From: Ottelia alismoides
Lineage: Eukaryota > Streptophyta > Magnoliopsida > Alismatales > Hydrocharitaceae
Length of the DNA stretch: 64,000 bases
Direction of reading: 5' to 3'
Assembly (NCBI GenBank): GCA_037367405.1
Contig: JAZKJV010002611.1
Span: 1,302,001-1,366,000 of the forward strand
Under the pieces are notes generated by a model that searched no databases, was not told the origin of the DNA, and saw nothing but the letters and a program-made list of their open reading frames with translations. This document shows positions 21,701 to 36,700 of this stretch, one piece after another. A program made the translations under genes and the position numbers. Within the stretch, counting starts at the first letter, position 1. Every line of letters begins with the position of its first letter.

Positions 21701-24700
21701 AAGAAACTCGCAATTCATTTTCTTAAGATTTATGAGGACATTAAAAGAACTGATCTATCAAATCCTTTTGAAATTGAAAGAAAGTAAAATTGGGTGGATT
21801 TCTCCTCAAAATCGAGGCTTACACATTGACCGCCTCGAAACTTACGAATTGCCACATATATGAAACCACCTCGATCCACTTTACATTTTTCAAAATATAG
21901 GTTGCCGCATCAAATCTACATCACTCAAACTGATGATAAGTGAGGACATGTAGAAATAGCCTGGATCACTGCATCTCTGTGGCAATTTAGATCATTACCT
22001 TGTAATCAGTCTCTACACTAGCATGAGAGATCACTACTCATTTCTTAACACTCAAAGTGACCAAGTTGCCACATAAGTATGGCCAGAAACTAATGGCAGA
22101 TTTCTAATAGTACCATATAATATGCACCAATGTCTGTACATGAAGTCGTAGGGAAGAGCCCTTACCTACAACTACCTTGATATACGTCAATATCATCCAG
22201 GTGACATCAGCAGTGTGGCATAGAATTGCACTGTGCAATATAGAGGAATAGCTAGGGCCAGGAATTTGTGTCACTGGCAAAAGAGTCATTACTCGAAGGT
22301 CAGGTGGATTCCATTCCAAGAGAGAAACGGTTCTCATTCATCCTCATTTCAAATTTGCAATAACTTCCAAGGTTGACTATTTTAGTACATTGTGGGATCT
22401 TGCTTTTTAAACAAGACATCTTTATATACCTCTCAAAAGTCTTAAATACTATAGGCCTTTACTAGGACATGAAGGTCTTATCTTCTTCCCAAAGTTCTTT
22501 ATCCGGACAAAGGTCCAAGACAGCATTTTTCAACCTTTAAATAAATTGGAACTTCCTCAGTTCCCCGCTATATGTAGTCAGCTTGCTGTGCTCTGACTAA
22601 TATTTACAAATGCATAGGAAATATCATGAATAATGATAATGAGGTAGAGAAATCCCCCACTAATCAGCGATACTACCCTTAAAAACAAGCTTGCCAGTCA
22701 GTCTCACTCTCATATAGTCGAGCCTTGGGATCATCTGAGTCAGTTTAGAACTTAACATACCATTTCATAGTGTAGGTCAGGTGCATAGGTTTTTTGAGAC
22801 TAAAGAAGTCCTAACCTGATATGGGCTATCTCCAATCCAAGGAAACACTTCAATTGCCTTAAGATCCTTGATCATAAAGTGAGCAGCTAGTATATTCATC
22901 TCCTCAATACATTAGTCATCACCACATGTATGAACAATGTTCTCGACATAGAGCAGCATGGTAACTATGCCTCTATGTGTCCTTGGTAAAGAGAGTGGCC
23001 TGAAAGATCTGGGGGAATCTTTTCTCTCCAGCATCTTTGAGAACTTTTGGAAGCAGATTATAGGAGTATGCCCAAGGACGTAGGTCACTCTCCCAAACAT
23101 ATCTGACACTCTCGCAAAAGCTTAAAACCTAGGAGTTGTCTCAAATATGCCACAAACTATAATCTACATAAAGAAACACATTCTCTACATAATGTAAGGA
23201 CCAATTATTACATAAGACAGCAGAAATGAAAACCTGGAGAGAAGACAGTCGGGTCATGGGCGAGAAAGTATCAAAAAACTCCACCCATAGGGATGCAAAC
23301 GGAGGGACACGGATATGGATATAGGTGTTAACATATCCTTATCCGTTTGTAAATATGAATACGGATGTGAATACCAATATTGACGAATATGAAAACTATG
23401 TTACCATATCCTTAAAATAGATATGGACGTAAAAAGAATACTGATCGAATATGAAAAATAATAGAAATACTTTATAAATTAGCTTAAACATACATGTATT
23501 GGATGGAATACACGGGATATAAATATAATAAATGAGCTTATATCCTAATTATTATACCAAATATGGTGAAAGAATATATAAATTATGTTATATATGGTTA
23601 AAAATAAATCTACAGCTATATTTATATATGAGAACAGATACATGGATACGAATGTTTACAAATATCAAAATGATATCCATATATGTATCCATTTTAAAAC
23701 AGATATGATGTCAAAATATGTATAAAATGAATACGGCGATGGATTGGATATGGATAAATCCTTATAAGGTTGCATCCCTACCACCCATACATAAGGATGA
23801 ACTCATTGACAACCAATCTGGCCTATAGTCAAGTAAAGAAACCTATTAAGATGAGCTTCACTGTAAAGACCCCTTCGGATCTAATCATCCTGCAATTATT
23901 CGGTGGATCCACCATAGTCCAGGTCCCCCTAGATATAAGTGTCAACGTCTCCCCTGTAACCTCTTTCTACTTGGGATGAAGAAAAGCCTGGACGAAAAAT
24001 ACAGATATATATTTTTGACAACCCCCCTACAAGTACAAACTGCCTTTAGGTGGTAATCGGGTTACAAAGGACCGTCTTAGAGATCGAGCACACAGCTGCA
24101 AATCTTCCTTCTCACAGAAATCGAAAAAGTAAGCTCATCTGCTTTATTTGTCTTCTTACATGCACCCTTCACCAAACATAATATTACTCTGAAAAAACTC
24201 AATATTAAGGATAGCCCATGTATCAAGGCTCAAATTTACTTTATTTGTTTTTTTTTAGGGTGAGGGGTTATGACATGCACTAAATTCTAAAATGATTGTA
24301 TGCACTGTAAAATCCACGATATTATAAAGTAAAGGTAGAGAAGACATAAGACACCCTTCACACAAACAATCAAGACCCGACTTAATGCAACAGAGAAGAA
24401 CGAAATGGATTCGAAGATAGTCATGTCAGCATCCGTGATATTATAAGGTAAAGGTAGAGGAGACATAAGACACCCTTCACATGAACAATCAAGACCCGAC
24501 TTAATGCAGTAGAGAAGAACAAAACGGAAAGTCATGTCAGCACTAACATTACCACAATGAAAGCTAAAATCGTAGCATCAATACTCTATGATTTCTATCA
24601 TATCCCATAAAGACACTTAACTACACTTGGAACCAACTTGTCCTTTTCAAACTCTAAATGCCATAAAAAATCTACACATCAAAAAACCCTAGGTGATATA

Positions 24701-27700
24701 GCAAAAAGTGGGCATTCGAGATACAAGACCTCGGTAAGAAGTTTCTCGCCAATTGCTAAATGGAAGGTGAATAATAAAGCAATAATACGTCTGATAGCAA
24801 CTCGATATGATGATGGAACATTTCTCTAGGTAAGCAAGTTTCTAGCACCATCGAGAATGTGATGTATTTGCACTCAGCAACACTATTATACTCGAAAGTA
24901 TGAGAAGATAACATTTGATGAACAATGAAGATGAAAGTGTAAAAACTATGCAAACAATGTGAGCAAAACTCTCGAAATTGTTGCTTTGCAATAGCACCAA
25001 ATTGTGTCTTTTTTTCACGAGTCAACTTAGTTATTTTAAAAGATTTTTACAACAAACCCTAAAAACTTTGCAAACTACCTTTCATAATTATGTCAAAAAC
25101 CCTATAAACTGACTAACTCTTGTACCAAGACCCCTGTGGTTAAATCCCATCTAGTTGGATGTTAAAGTTGACATAATCTGTCAAATTTTATTCACCCTTT
25201 AAGTTAAATACAAACAAACCTTTTCCCACATTAAGTAGGGTGCCCTTTAAGTTAAATTTACAAAATATAACCCTCGACTTCCTTCCACCTACCCCGTCCA
25301 TCACCCGCGTCATTTGCCGCTGCTCTTCCCCCATGTGGCGCCATCTACCTCTCCTCTCCTGCATCACCGTCCTTCTCTGCTTACCTTCCCCCAGTCGGAA
25401 GCTCCTTCCCCTCCACCACTGGAAGCTAGAGCTTTAGGCTTTAGCAGCCTTCCCTAGAGGATGCAACAGCTGTTTATAGCCTTATCTTTAATTATATCTG
25501 TACAATGAAGATCGATCATGGGTTTTGTCTTTGATGCACGATGATGATTCTCCCATGTGACAGGAGGAAATGGCTGAACAATTAGTTAAACATGATGAAT
25601 ATTTGTGGTTATAACTGGTAAAAACAATATATTATTTATGGGTATATAGGATGGATGAGTCTACTTTGTATGTCTTCCTCTAATAAACGCCAACGACCAG
25701 GCACGTTTTTTTCTGCGAAACTCTTCTTTACGCATATTCCTCCATCTTCAAACAATCCTGAAGAATGTAAAAAATCACAAATAAACTAAATATCAACTTC
25801 ATTGAAAAGTCTTATTTCTATACATTTATCTGTCTGCTAGGATAAGAATTGCTGGTTGTTTTTGCTGTGTCGGTGATGTTTTTTTTCTAATGGTTGTAAT
25901 AAATTTACTCCTGTGGGACGTCATAGGAATAATGGAATATTTAAATTTAATAGATTGCTGCACCTTCTGATTTGAAATAACATTTGCTTTGCTGGAATCT
26001 AAGAGACCAAGTCTGTTGCTCACCTGAAAAGTGAAAACTAAGTAGGATGCATCTCATATTTCTCCTCTCGGCTCACCATTTATAAATATTACAATGTCAC
26101 TTATTTTTTTGACAACAATATATTAAAAAGAAAGAAGGAAATATAATACATTGATTACATATGTATTTTCACGATGTAAGTGCACCCACTATGCATGAAA
26201 AGATTCCATAACTTTGACTTAATGATTTTGACCAAGGAAAACCTTTGCATTCTATTCATTCCAAATCGGCCCACATGACTGTCAACATTCTGCTTCAGTC
26301 ATGGCTTTGCATGTACATTTGATCATGCCACTTGTCCTTCCATGTTTAAAGATCTTTGAACCCTAACATTGATCCACTTTATCTCCAACATCTCCCATGC
26401 CAAAATTGGACTCAGATAATTGAAATGGATAGCACCAATCGGTTCATATAGCTCATTTATTTTTTTAGCACCATACCGACCAACCTCTTTCTCCTCACCG
26501 ACTATGTGTGCAACCTCACATGTAATAGTGTCTTGGCCTCCCATATAAACCAATAGTCTAAAGCAAAATACCATTCCATCAACGATGCATATTCTGCAAA
26601 TGCCTTGTATACCCGAGCCATTAAAAAGTCCTCACCATCCCAGTCCCACATATACATACTCCCCACCACTGCATCACCTTGTGAAGCATGGCAAGGACTG
26701 GTGAGATCCGTAAACCTATCATCCAAAAGATGTTCACCTTTTTTAACCATATCTCATCCCAACATCATGCATTCACCGCTCTTTTGTTCATAGCTAAAAC
26801 AATCAGTTTTGAAACCTTTCTACCAGTACCCGTCATCCAAACCAATCATCCAGCTAAATCTAAAACCATACTATTGCACAACATGTGACGCCACCACTGG
26901 CAAAGTGTACATCAACCCCGTTCCAGATTATTGATGTTTTTGTGTCAGAAGTCCTCGCTCCTCTCCTCCAAATAAAGGTCTCCACCATAACAAGCCTCCA
27001 ATATCCTTCTACACAAATATTTTCTGTCACCCAACACCTCTATCATCCACTTGGCCAACGATGTCTCATAAAAGGTAGTCAACCTTTTCATCCCAATACC
27101 CCATTTCCCACCTATTGTTTCAGATTTCGTGAAATTTCGGTTTCCACACCCTACCGAAACCGGAATCGAAATCTCGGTATATACCATTCCTTCACAAATC
27201 TAGGTCGATTTTGGCTGAAATTGGGGAAATTTCAAAATTGTTTCGTTTTTTTAATATCTCGAAACGAAATCGAAATCGAGATTTAAAACCTTGTGAATCC
27301 CACGTCAATCCACACATCTTCCCACTTGAACAAACGAGCCCCCCCCCATAGATGTCCCGGAGAATAGATGCAAGCACATTTTAAGGATTTGATAGGTTGG
27401 GATTTGTGTCATTTTTCCATTTAATTTCAGGTCCATCTTTCTTTACTTCATTTCAAATAATTAAGATTATATGACAATTCAGTCATTTACATTTTAGAGG
27501 ATTTTTAGAGGGGTCAGCTGGGATTTATTACTATTTATTGTTGTTTTCTTTTTTATATCCTGTAATCACGCCAAATCCCCCTCCACTATATCATCCGTCC
27601 GCTTCTTTTCCGAGAATTTTACACTCTGTCCTCCATCGTTCTCTCAACCTACACGCTTCTCATGCTTATTCTCAATTCACTTCTCTATCCCTGGTTTTCC

Positions 27701-30700
27701 AACTACATTTGGTATTAGACCGTAGTGACTAACTGTGAGGCCCATGTCTCCCTCCGAGATCCAACATCTCGTGTGGGGTTGCAAAAGTTGGAATTCAATA
27801 TTCAGTTGGACTGTAACATCCGAAATCCACCAAATCCGAAACCGACCTGATTAGGGTCCGATTAACCCAATAATGTTATCTAACAACATTAGATAACCTA
27901 AAACGACCAATTAATCATGAATCAAAAGTCGTTCGGGTGAAATCGACCAAAAATCGGTTACTGCATAATGCGCGCCGCGAAAAGCCGCGACGCAAATTCG
28001 GAAACCACAAAACGAACGGAAACCATCATTAGATCCGATTCGACAATACGAGACCAACGGAATCAATCGTTCGTCAATCGGAGGTCATTTCGTATTTTAA
28101 AATCACAAAATTTAATCTTAAACAAAAACCGTATCCGAAAATTTCGGGTATTCAAAACCCGACCGGAAGTATATCAATATTATACTCATTTTGATCGGTG
28201 TTCACAGACGGTCAAATCGAGATATTGTGCCGAGGTTCGATGCGCGAATACGGTCAATTTGAAATATGACAAATAAAGAGAGTTTAGAAATATATATATT
28301 TAAATTCTGTACAGGCACTGTTCGGCTGCATTTTTAAATAATAATAAATTGAAAGAATTTGTGACATCAATATATGTAAAAAAAAAGGAAAGAAAAAAAA
28401 GTAATGAGGAAGGTTCCCAGAACCTTCCCCACTCCCTCTCTTTTTCCTATAAAGTCCCACCGACGGGACCTCTTCTTTCCCACCTCATTTCTCTCTTTTA
28501 CCCAAAATCCTCTTCCATTAAAGCCGAAGAAGCTCAGCTTTCCTTCTCTTCCTGCCAGAGCTGCTGTCCATCAGATCTGGAATAGCTGCTACAGCCCTCT
28601 GTCCAAGTGCTTGGAGCCCCTCTACTGCCCTTGTTAATACAAAGATGATGCTCCTCCTTGATCGAGCTCGAAGCTGCTTGCATGCAATCTTGATCCTCAA
28701 AGTTAGAGGTCAATAGGTACATTCCCCACTCCCTCCCTTTCTTTCTTATAAATCCTAATGTTGGGAAGCCGTAATCTCCCTTCTCCTCATTTTCTTCTCC
28801 CTTTTCCTATTCTCTCCAGCCAATTTCTTCCATGTTCTGTGCAGTCCAGCAAGTTGGAAATAAAAATCCTATTTCTGCTCCATTACTCCATCATGGGCTG
28901 CTGCACTCAAGATCTTGGAGCTACCCCTTCTTGGTTGCAATCCCAGCAGTTCTTAAAAGAATTATTGCCCAACATGTTAGGGATTTGAGGTACAATCCCT
29001 AGCCCATCTCTTTGCTGCCATGCATGTGTATTTCTCTTAATTATGTGTACAATCCTCTTCCTCTCCTTTGCTGCCTTATCTGTATTATTAAACTCCATTT
29101 TGGACGCCATGCATGTAGAATCCATATCAGATTCTCGATCAAAATTATATAACAAATCATGAGACCTTAGGGGAGGGATGCTATACTGCATTTGCAGATG
29201 ATATTAATTCATTTGCTTGAATAATAAACTCCAGGTCTTAAATATTATAGAGATTAGGGAGGTGTTCATCTTATACACAGCATGGTAGTTGTTTTGTATA
29301 TCTCGATTAGTTTGAAGGCCTTGTTAATCACAAGAGGTATTAGATCTTGTCCTGGTTGTCGATAGTCATTTTTTTTGGTGATCTGTATTGCAGATTTTGA
29401 CTAACGATAGGATCACAATATACATATTTTCTATATATAATATTTTTCCAGAAACAAGATCTTTATTTGGTTATATGCGTTGCAGAATTTGAGCAGTAAC
29501 AACTCAGTGTTTTCAATATGTAATAATCATTCATATTTTTATTTATATTTTTAAAAGCAGATCTTATAAGTTGATTAGTGTTGCAGATTTTGACTAATGT
29601 ATAGGTAGCAGAATGATTTCAATAAAAAAAATCTAAAGCCGTTGAGATCGAATTAGTACTTCTGTAATTATATATTTGTGGGGTAGCCAATTGCGTCATG
29701 ATATTGCCGCCAGTGTATCACTCTTGTTGCAGGTTGATTGGCCATCATCATCCCCCAAAATTATTGGTGTTTGGGACAGTTAATGTTTCTCAAATATTAG
29801 ATATAATAATCTTCTTGTGATGTTGACGGATTATGTACGGTAAAAATTTTTGTTCCAGATACTAAAAATTTTCCTCTCCTGTTACTGAGGCATTATATGA
29901 TTGTTTACACATAAGCACTCAATTAATAAGATAATTACATTTTCACGTTCTGAATTCGAAATATAAAAGGGGCTGATCCATGTTTCTCTTTACTGTGATC
30001 GATTTCTTTAAACAACGTTACCATGAAAATGATAGACTAACTGTTAATCCTTCATGATGTGGTGTCTAGATCAAATGTTTATATTCAAGCATCTCGAATG
30101 CATATTTCCTTCTGATAAAATATGATACTTATGTATTAAAAAAAAATATATCTCAATTACATATTAACCAATAGTAGTGTATGTTTCTAACGGTTTTGAA
30201 GGAAAGGATGTAAACGCTATGAGACTATGAGACTGGGACTACGTGATCAAATAAATGGAGTAATCTTTTCCCGCATGCCCAATAAATATCTTCTAATCTT
30301 ATGACCTTATCAAAAGAGATTGGAGCATGATGATTAAAATATTAATACTATGCTCTTATGGGGTTAACCGATAATTTCTTAGGATTGTTACGAGTGTTAT
30401 TCCTCAATCAATTTATCCTTAAGTATGATCTACAATATCCCAAGTGGTAAATTATGACAAGATGTCTAAATCTAAAGATCAAACATAGTAAATGTCGACC
30501 ATGGGGAAATAACATTAGGACACTTTCAAACTTAGAATCTTACTCATAAAGATTTAGAAAGGATCATATACATACCAACTCCTCTCCTTGATCAGTCAAT
30601 GGGTCACTTCCTAACATCATTAACCATATCTAGATCGGTATAGATGACCATGGAACGAAAGAAGAAAGAAATAGTCAACAAATGAAGGAGTTAGTAAATT

Positions 30701-33700
30701 GATGATAATAAAATAATGCCGGTCATGGTAACCTTTATACCTGACCGTGCGAGGGCGCGGTGACCCTCAACTGGGCGGGAGATAGGAAGCCCAGTTAGGG
30801 CAGCGGCCGCCTAGTGCGCGGGTCTAGGATCCCAGTCCCTTCTCGGTTTTTACGCGAGCTCGCAGTGTTTTTACGCCTCGTTGGGATCCAGACTTTAGAC
30901 CAGTTCCGCTGACCCTGTCTTTTAGGATACCCAGGCGGGGGATCCTGGTTTTTCAGTTTTACGTACGAGCTCGGTTGCCCGTTACCGGTCGGGCTGTTTT
31001 TCTAGAGTGACTTTTCCGGGAAGTTCCTCTCACCCGTCTCAGTGGCGTAGTTTGGGAGTAAACCTATCCCTCTATTGGACCGTCCTTCCAATTAGGGGGC
31101 GAGACGGAAGAGCCCTTTGTTGGCTTCTTCACCGCTTGAGTTTCTTTCGCCAACAGACTTGGCGATTCTACATCTAGATCATCCATATCTACATCTAAAA
31201 CATCGAGAGTTACATCTGAGAGAGTACAATTACGGTTTGGAGGAAATAATAATTAAGATTAAGTTGATTGGAGGTGACTTTAATCTGATTCGAAATCCCT
31301 GTAAGTTAGTGGACGTGTTGGGAACTTAGTTAGGATGCATTATACAACACCGCATGCCTACGGAGGCACCCCAACCCTAAGGTACTTTTAAATACCTTAG
31401 AGTCATAGTGTGAGGTTACACACAGACCAAGACCACAGACTATCCACTAACTTAAAAGGAGTAAATAACATTAAGGATCAAAGCCATCATCATCATATCA
31501 GTCCTATATCGAAAACCATGATAGAATCTCAATGACAAGAAATTAGCAATTTCGTGTGCCGTCAAGTTCCACGACATGATCTCCAAGACCTAGAATCATG
31601 ATCTTTATCTACATCATCTGGAGTTATATCTGAAACAATTGAAGTTAATAATTGCAGGAGTTACTAGACTTGAGAATGAAAAATATTAATATATCTTCTC
31701 ATCCCAAACTTTCCATCATCACTCATAAATATGATCTCTGGTTACTATGAGAATCAAATATACACTCAGTTACAAGAGAAATATGCTTAAGTGGGGAATG
31801 TGGGGATAATAGCTAATCATAAGAGGTGGTTACTAGAAATCTGGAAGCCTTTTACATTGCAGGTAGAAATAAACTTTATTTTGAGTTGCTCATGCCTCTC
31901 TACTTGCTTGCTTTTGGTCACAATAAAATGCCTGTTATTTTTTTATATAAGTTTTTGGGAGGTACCAGCAACCGCTGACTCCTTTTCTTCCTTGCACGCT
32001 TGGCAGGCAAACAACCTGCTATTCGGTAGCAGTTCAGTAGCTATACATGGTTCCAGGAAACAAGGTCTATACCAGACGGTATGTGATTTTTGTTACAGTT
32101 TTTAATTCAATTGATATTATAAAAATGCTTCTTCTCTTCAGTCAGATTTTTGGGATATACTGTATGTACTGTCAGACTTTGTACATGTGAAATATATGGA
32201 AGTTAATGAAATAAGATTTTGGTGACAATTGTTCTAATAAATTGTGGTTATGATTGTGAATGTCATGTGGAAAATTATCCGCGCGAAAAATTTCCTTATT
32301 TTTCTGTCACTTAATGCGATCTCATGTAAATGAATTATTGCGAAATGCGCGTAAACGGGTACCCGGATCCTCGGGGGTTCACATGGACGGGTCATTTAGT
32401 GTTGCAAAAGTCGGTATTTAATTGGAAGGATCACTGAATAAAGAATGAACGATATACGGTACTGATTGAAAATATTTGGTTTATACATTGTTCTATTTTC
32501 AATATAAAATTTACGTCTAACAATTTTATATATTTCTACATGTATGGTCATTTACTTACAAGATAAAAATATCACTGGAATCACAATCAAGCTACACACA
32601 CCTAGTGTTTACTTTATAAAGAAAAGTATGAAAGTTCAAAAAAAAGTGACAAGATATTATTTTTCTTTAGTCGACCAAATAGTCGGCTAGAGTATGCGGT
32701 CGCGGACACCCCACCGAATAGAGTAGTCGGACTGACTAATCGGTCTAAGCGGTGACAATTGCAACAATGGGGTCACCAAATAAAGAATAAGCAGCATTTG
32801 AGCGACTACTATGAATGACTCAGTTATGCAACTCTTTACTTATTTTAAATATTAAAATGGATCATACATATATATTCTATAATTTTATGCATATATGCTT
32901 ATCAATTAACAAGACAAAAGTAACAATATAATTTGAATCAAATATTACGCATCTAATATATACAGACATATTGAGAATAAATAAAAGTAAGCTGGAATTT
33001 GAAAATTAATGATGAGAAACATGCAACATGAAAGATAGAGGTGATGGGATAATACTTCCATTCAATATTTATGTTTCACAAGTTATGTGTGAATCATGTT
33101 CAATTACTATCTTGAGGATCATTTAAACAAAGTCAAGGTATATGAATTGAAGGGTTTAATTCCAAAAAGAAGAGGCAATGCATCACAACTTCTATTTAAC
33201 CATGGTAGTTGAAGCCAGATAAAATAGACCGTAGTAAAATTGAGATGGAGTTGAGACAATTTTGTGACATCGGATAAATTTGAATCCTTAAAGCTTTTAA
33301 AAATAGAAAAATTGTCCCTAACTATTAATTGCGACCCCTCCTTCCCAATAGTCAGACTACTCACCTCTCTTGAAATTGCGTAGTTGAGACATGTGATGGA
33401 GCAGTTGAGACCCTTCGCTGTGATAAGGTCATTTGGCTTGCCCGTAATGAGGTTTTTTGTGATGAGAAATGTTATGTTGAGAACGTTGTCCATAATGATA
33501 AAACTCTCCTTGAGTCAAGGCTCCCATAATGCTAAGATAGGACTCTCCTTGAGTCAAGGCTTCCATAATGCTAAGACTTCAGCAAGTCAATACACGATGC
33601 TGACACAAAATGGGATCTTCTCACTTTTGGTTCAAAAAATGGTATCAGAGCATGCCAATCAATTAGTTTTCACAATTTGACAAACATACAAAGCGCACAA

Positions 33701-36700
33701 GAAAGATCAGCAAAAGGAGATGAAATCATTAAATGGCTTCCTACCACCGCGAATGGAAGCACATCTCCACCTTCCATTCCAAAAGTGATGTTCCTTGTTC
33801 CAAAATTCAATAATTTTCTCCGAAATAAACTCAAGTTTCAAAAATGTTGGATATATTGGATTTATTGAAGAAATCAAAATTGTGTGCAACAACAAAGAGA
33901 AAAAAAATAAGTGTAACCTTCATCAACATCTTTACTCCTTTCAGAGCTCATGACAAATACATTTTGTTTCCTAGAGCTACCTCCAATAACTACACTTCTA
34001 GGTTGAATATGCTCGGTCATGCCTCTTCTTGGTGCTCAAAGGCAATCATTTTTGTCATACTCAGTGATTGTTGTCATCAACAGGATTTCCACCTCTCCTG
34101 TCTGAGGTACTCTTCTCCCAATGATCGATAACCTCTCTGTGTTGCCATGTCGTAGCTGATTCAGACCCATGACAACTATATTTCGATGTTTACCTCTAAC
34201 CACTATGCCACTGGGAGATGATGCTCGACCATGCCACCTCTCCCTTGCCTCTGCGTGGTAATTGAAGACAATCATCACTGCCTTACTCAATGATAATTAT
34301 CAGCAACAAGATTCCACCTCTCATGTTTGAGGGGCCTCTTATCCCAATGGTTGATGAACCCCTCGATGCGGCCTTGTCACATCCCTAATTTTTATGGGAT
34401 GGGTGAAGCCCCACCATGTACTCTCCCTTACCTCTAACAACCAAGTCACAACTGTATGGTTGATTGACCATTCACATGCAGCCCCATACATGGTCAGCAT
34501 TCACATGGATGATGACCCATGCACATACTACTTCCAAGTTCCAACTAACGATGGGGAGCCACCACAACACCACTAGCTGCCAACGACAATCTACTAACAT
34601 CCCCCTTGACAAGTTTCCCATACAACCTTGCATGGGGAAAAGCCCATGGCAATGTCACAATAGCTTGATCCTCATAGGCCGCTCCCACTCAATCATGAAA
34701 GCTACAACTGCAACTCTAAATATCGTCACCGAGGTTGGTTTATGGAAGATGAAACCATGCCATGAATGGATAATTTATCTTCAATAAGGGTTGTATTCCA
34801 TGAGTAACGAGAAAAGTTGTTGTCAGGGGAAATTTATGAAGGTACCCCTTCCCAAATACATTGTTATAAAAGGTTAAAGTTGGGAGTTTTACGATAAGAG
34901 TATATTTAAATAAATGGGTAGAAATATTGCAACGATTCCCCAACTTAAATTTTTAAGGAATACTAAAAATAAAAAAGCAACTATTCTTTTTTTTTTGAAA
35001 TCTAAAACCTCGGGGGAGACACTCGGCGGTGTTCACCCCTAATTTATTAACAAAAAAGAAGAAATAAATACAGAGAAAAACTCAAAAAAAACAAAAGAAC
35101 TCTACAAGGAACCCAGCTCGCACACGGAGAGGGAACTAAACCAACATCCAATCACCAACAAGACGGGCACAGTGAGACAAAATATTTTCTTTGTAGAATC
35201 GCTGCCCCCTAAAAATAGCTTCATTCCGCCCAAGCCAAATTGCCCAAACGCTCGCCAAGGGACGCAAGAGATCACTACGGTCCCTCTCCTTGTTAGACAG
35301 CAAAGACTCCCAGAAAGCATCCGAGTCGGAGATAGCAATCCAATCCACAACCACCGCCTCCCAGAAGTCCACCACCACCGTGCAGGTAAAGAAAAGATGC
35401 TCCAGGGACTCCACATCACTGCCGCACAGAGCACACTCCTCCTGGACCGAGGCGAACACCCTAGCACATCGATCCCTTTTTAAAAGCCTCTTTATCCGAA
35501 ACAACCACAGAAAAATACCAACCCTCTCAGGTAGTCTCAAACCCCACACAAAGCTGCAGTCACGCATCAACATCTCCATCCCAAAATGGGTAGAGGAAGA
35601 AATCGCCAAATACGCCTTCCTCGCCGTGAAGGGCCCCCCTCTCCAGGCCCAGTGATCCCTCCCACCCGCGGACTGAGACACCCCGCTGATCGAATCCAGT
35701 AGACGGAAGAAATCGAGAAGCCTCTGATCAGAAAGGTTGCTATGAAGGATGGGGATCCAATCATCCCCGGACCAACAAGAGGCAACGAAAGCATTCTTAT
35801 TAGCCGCCAAAGCGAATAAACACGGGAATTTCTCACCAAGAGGCACCCCATCGGCCCAAATGTCTTTCCAGAATCAGAAATCCTGACCGTCACCAAGCAC
35901 CGGCATAAAAAGATTAGAGCACTTACTGACAACCGCCATCACCCCACACTAGAAAGGCGTTCGCGGCCCAAGAAAAGCCTCCGTACCTGGAAGCGACCTG
36001 TTCACACCACGAATCTTACGCAAGACGACCGAGCAGAAATCCTCGCTAGCACCCCACATTCTATTCACCCATTTCAGGAGAAGGGCTTCATTAAGCCCCC
36101 CTCGCACTTACACCTCGTCACCTCCTCCCAACCCACCAAATGAAGCCCATTCGCAGACGCCCCATTCCGCCCCCACAGAAACCTCCGCATCAGCTTTTCA
36201 ATTCGGCATCGAATCCCAGCAGGCAACAGGCGGTTGGAGAGAAAATAAACGTGGATAGATGATAAGACCGATTTGAGGAGGACGAGAAGACCACCCCTCT
36301 AAAGCATAGCCGAGCTCCAGCCAGAAAGCAGCAATTCCATCTTCTCCACAACCTTGGACCAATCATTCAAACGAGTCTTGCCCATTCCCAGAGGCATGCC
36401 CAGATAATCAAAAGGTAAAGGGCCCAGCAGCGAGCCCAAAATCAACCCGCAATCAGCGGCCTCCTCCGCCTCCAAACCGAAGGGAACCACCTTAGACTTG
36501 CTGGCGTTCTTGAACAGGCCCGACATCTCATTGAAAACCTCCAAAGTTGCCGCCATGGCGGAGACCTCGTTGCCCCCAATGAATAAGATAGTGTCATCTG
36601 CGTATTGGAGAAGAGGGATCACCATCTCACCGCAAGAGAAGCCCTTCGAGAGCCCACAATCAAACACCTGACTCGTCATCCTAGCCAGCACATCCACTGC

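Noticed and set aside
31261..31311. GGDFNLIR peptide as a LINE endonuclease fragment
   Set aside because: Only eight residues match and no other endonuclease motif is nearby, so chance cannot be excluded.
35172..35655. Plus-strand open frames of 103-121 codons
   Set aside because: Antisense shadows of the LINE L2 zf-RVT domain.
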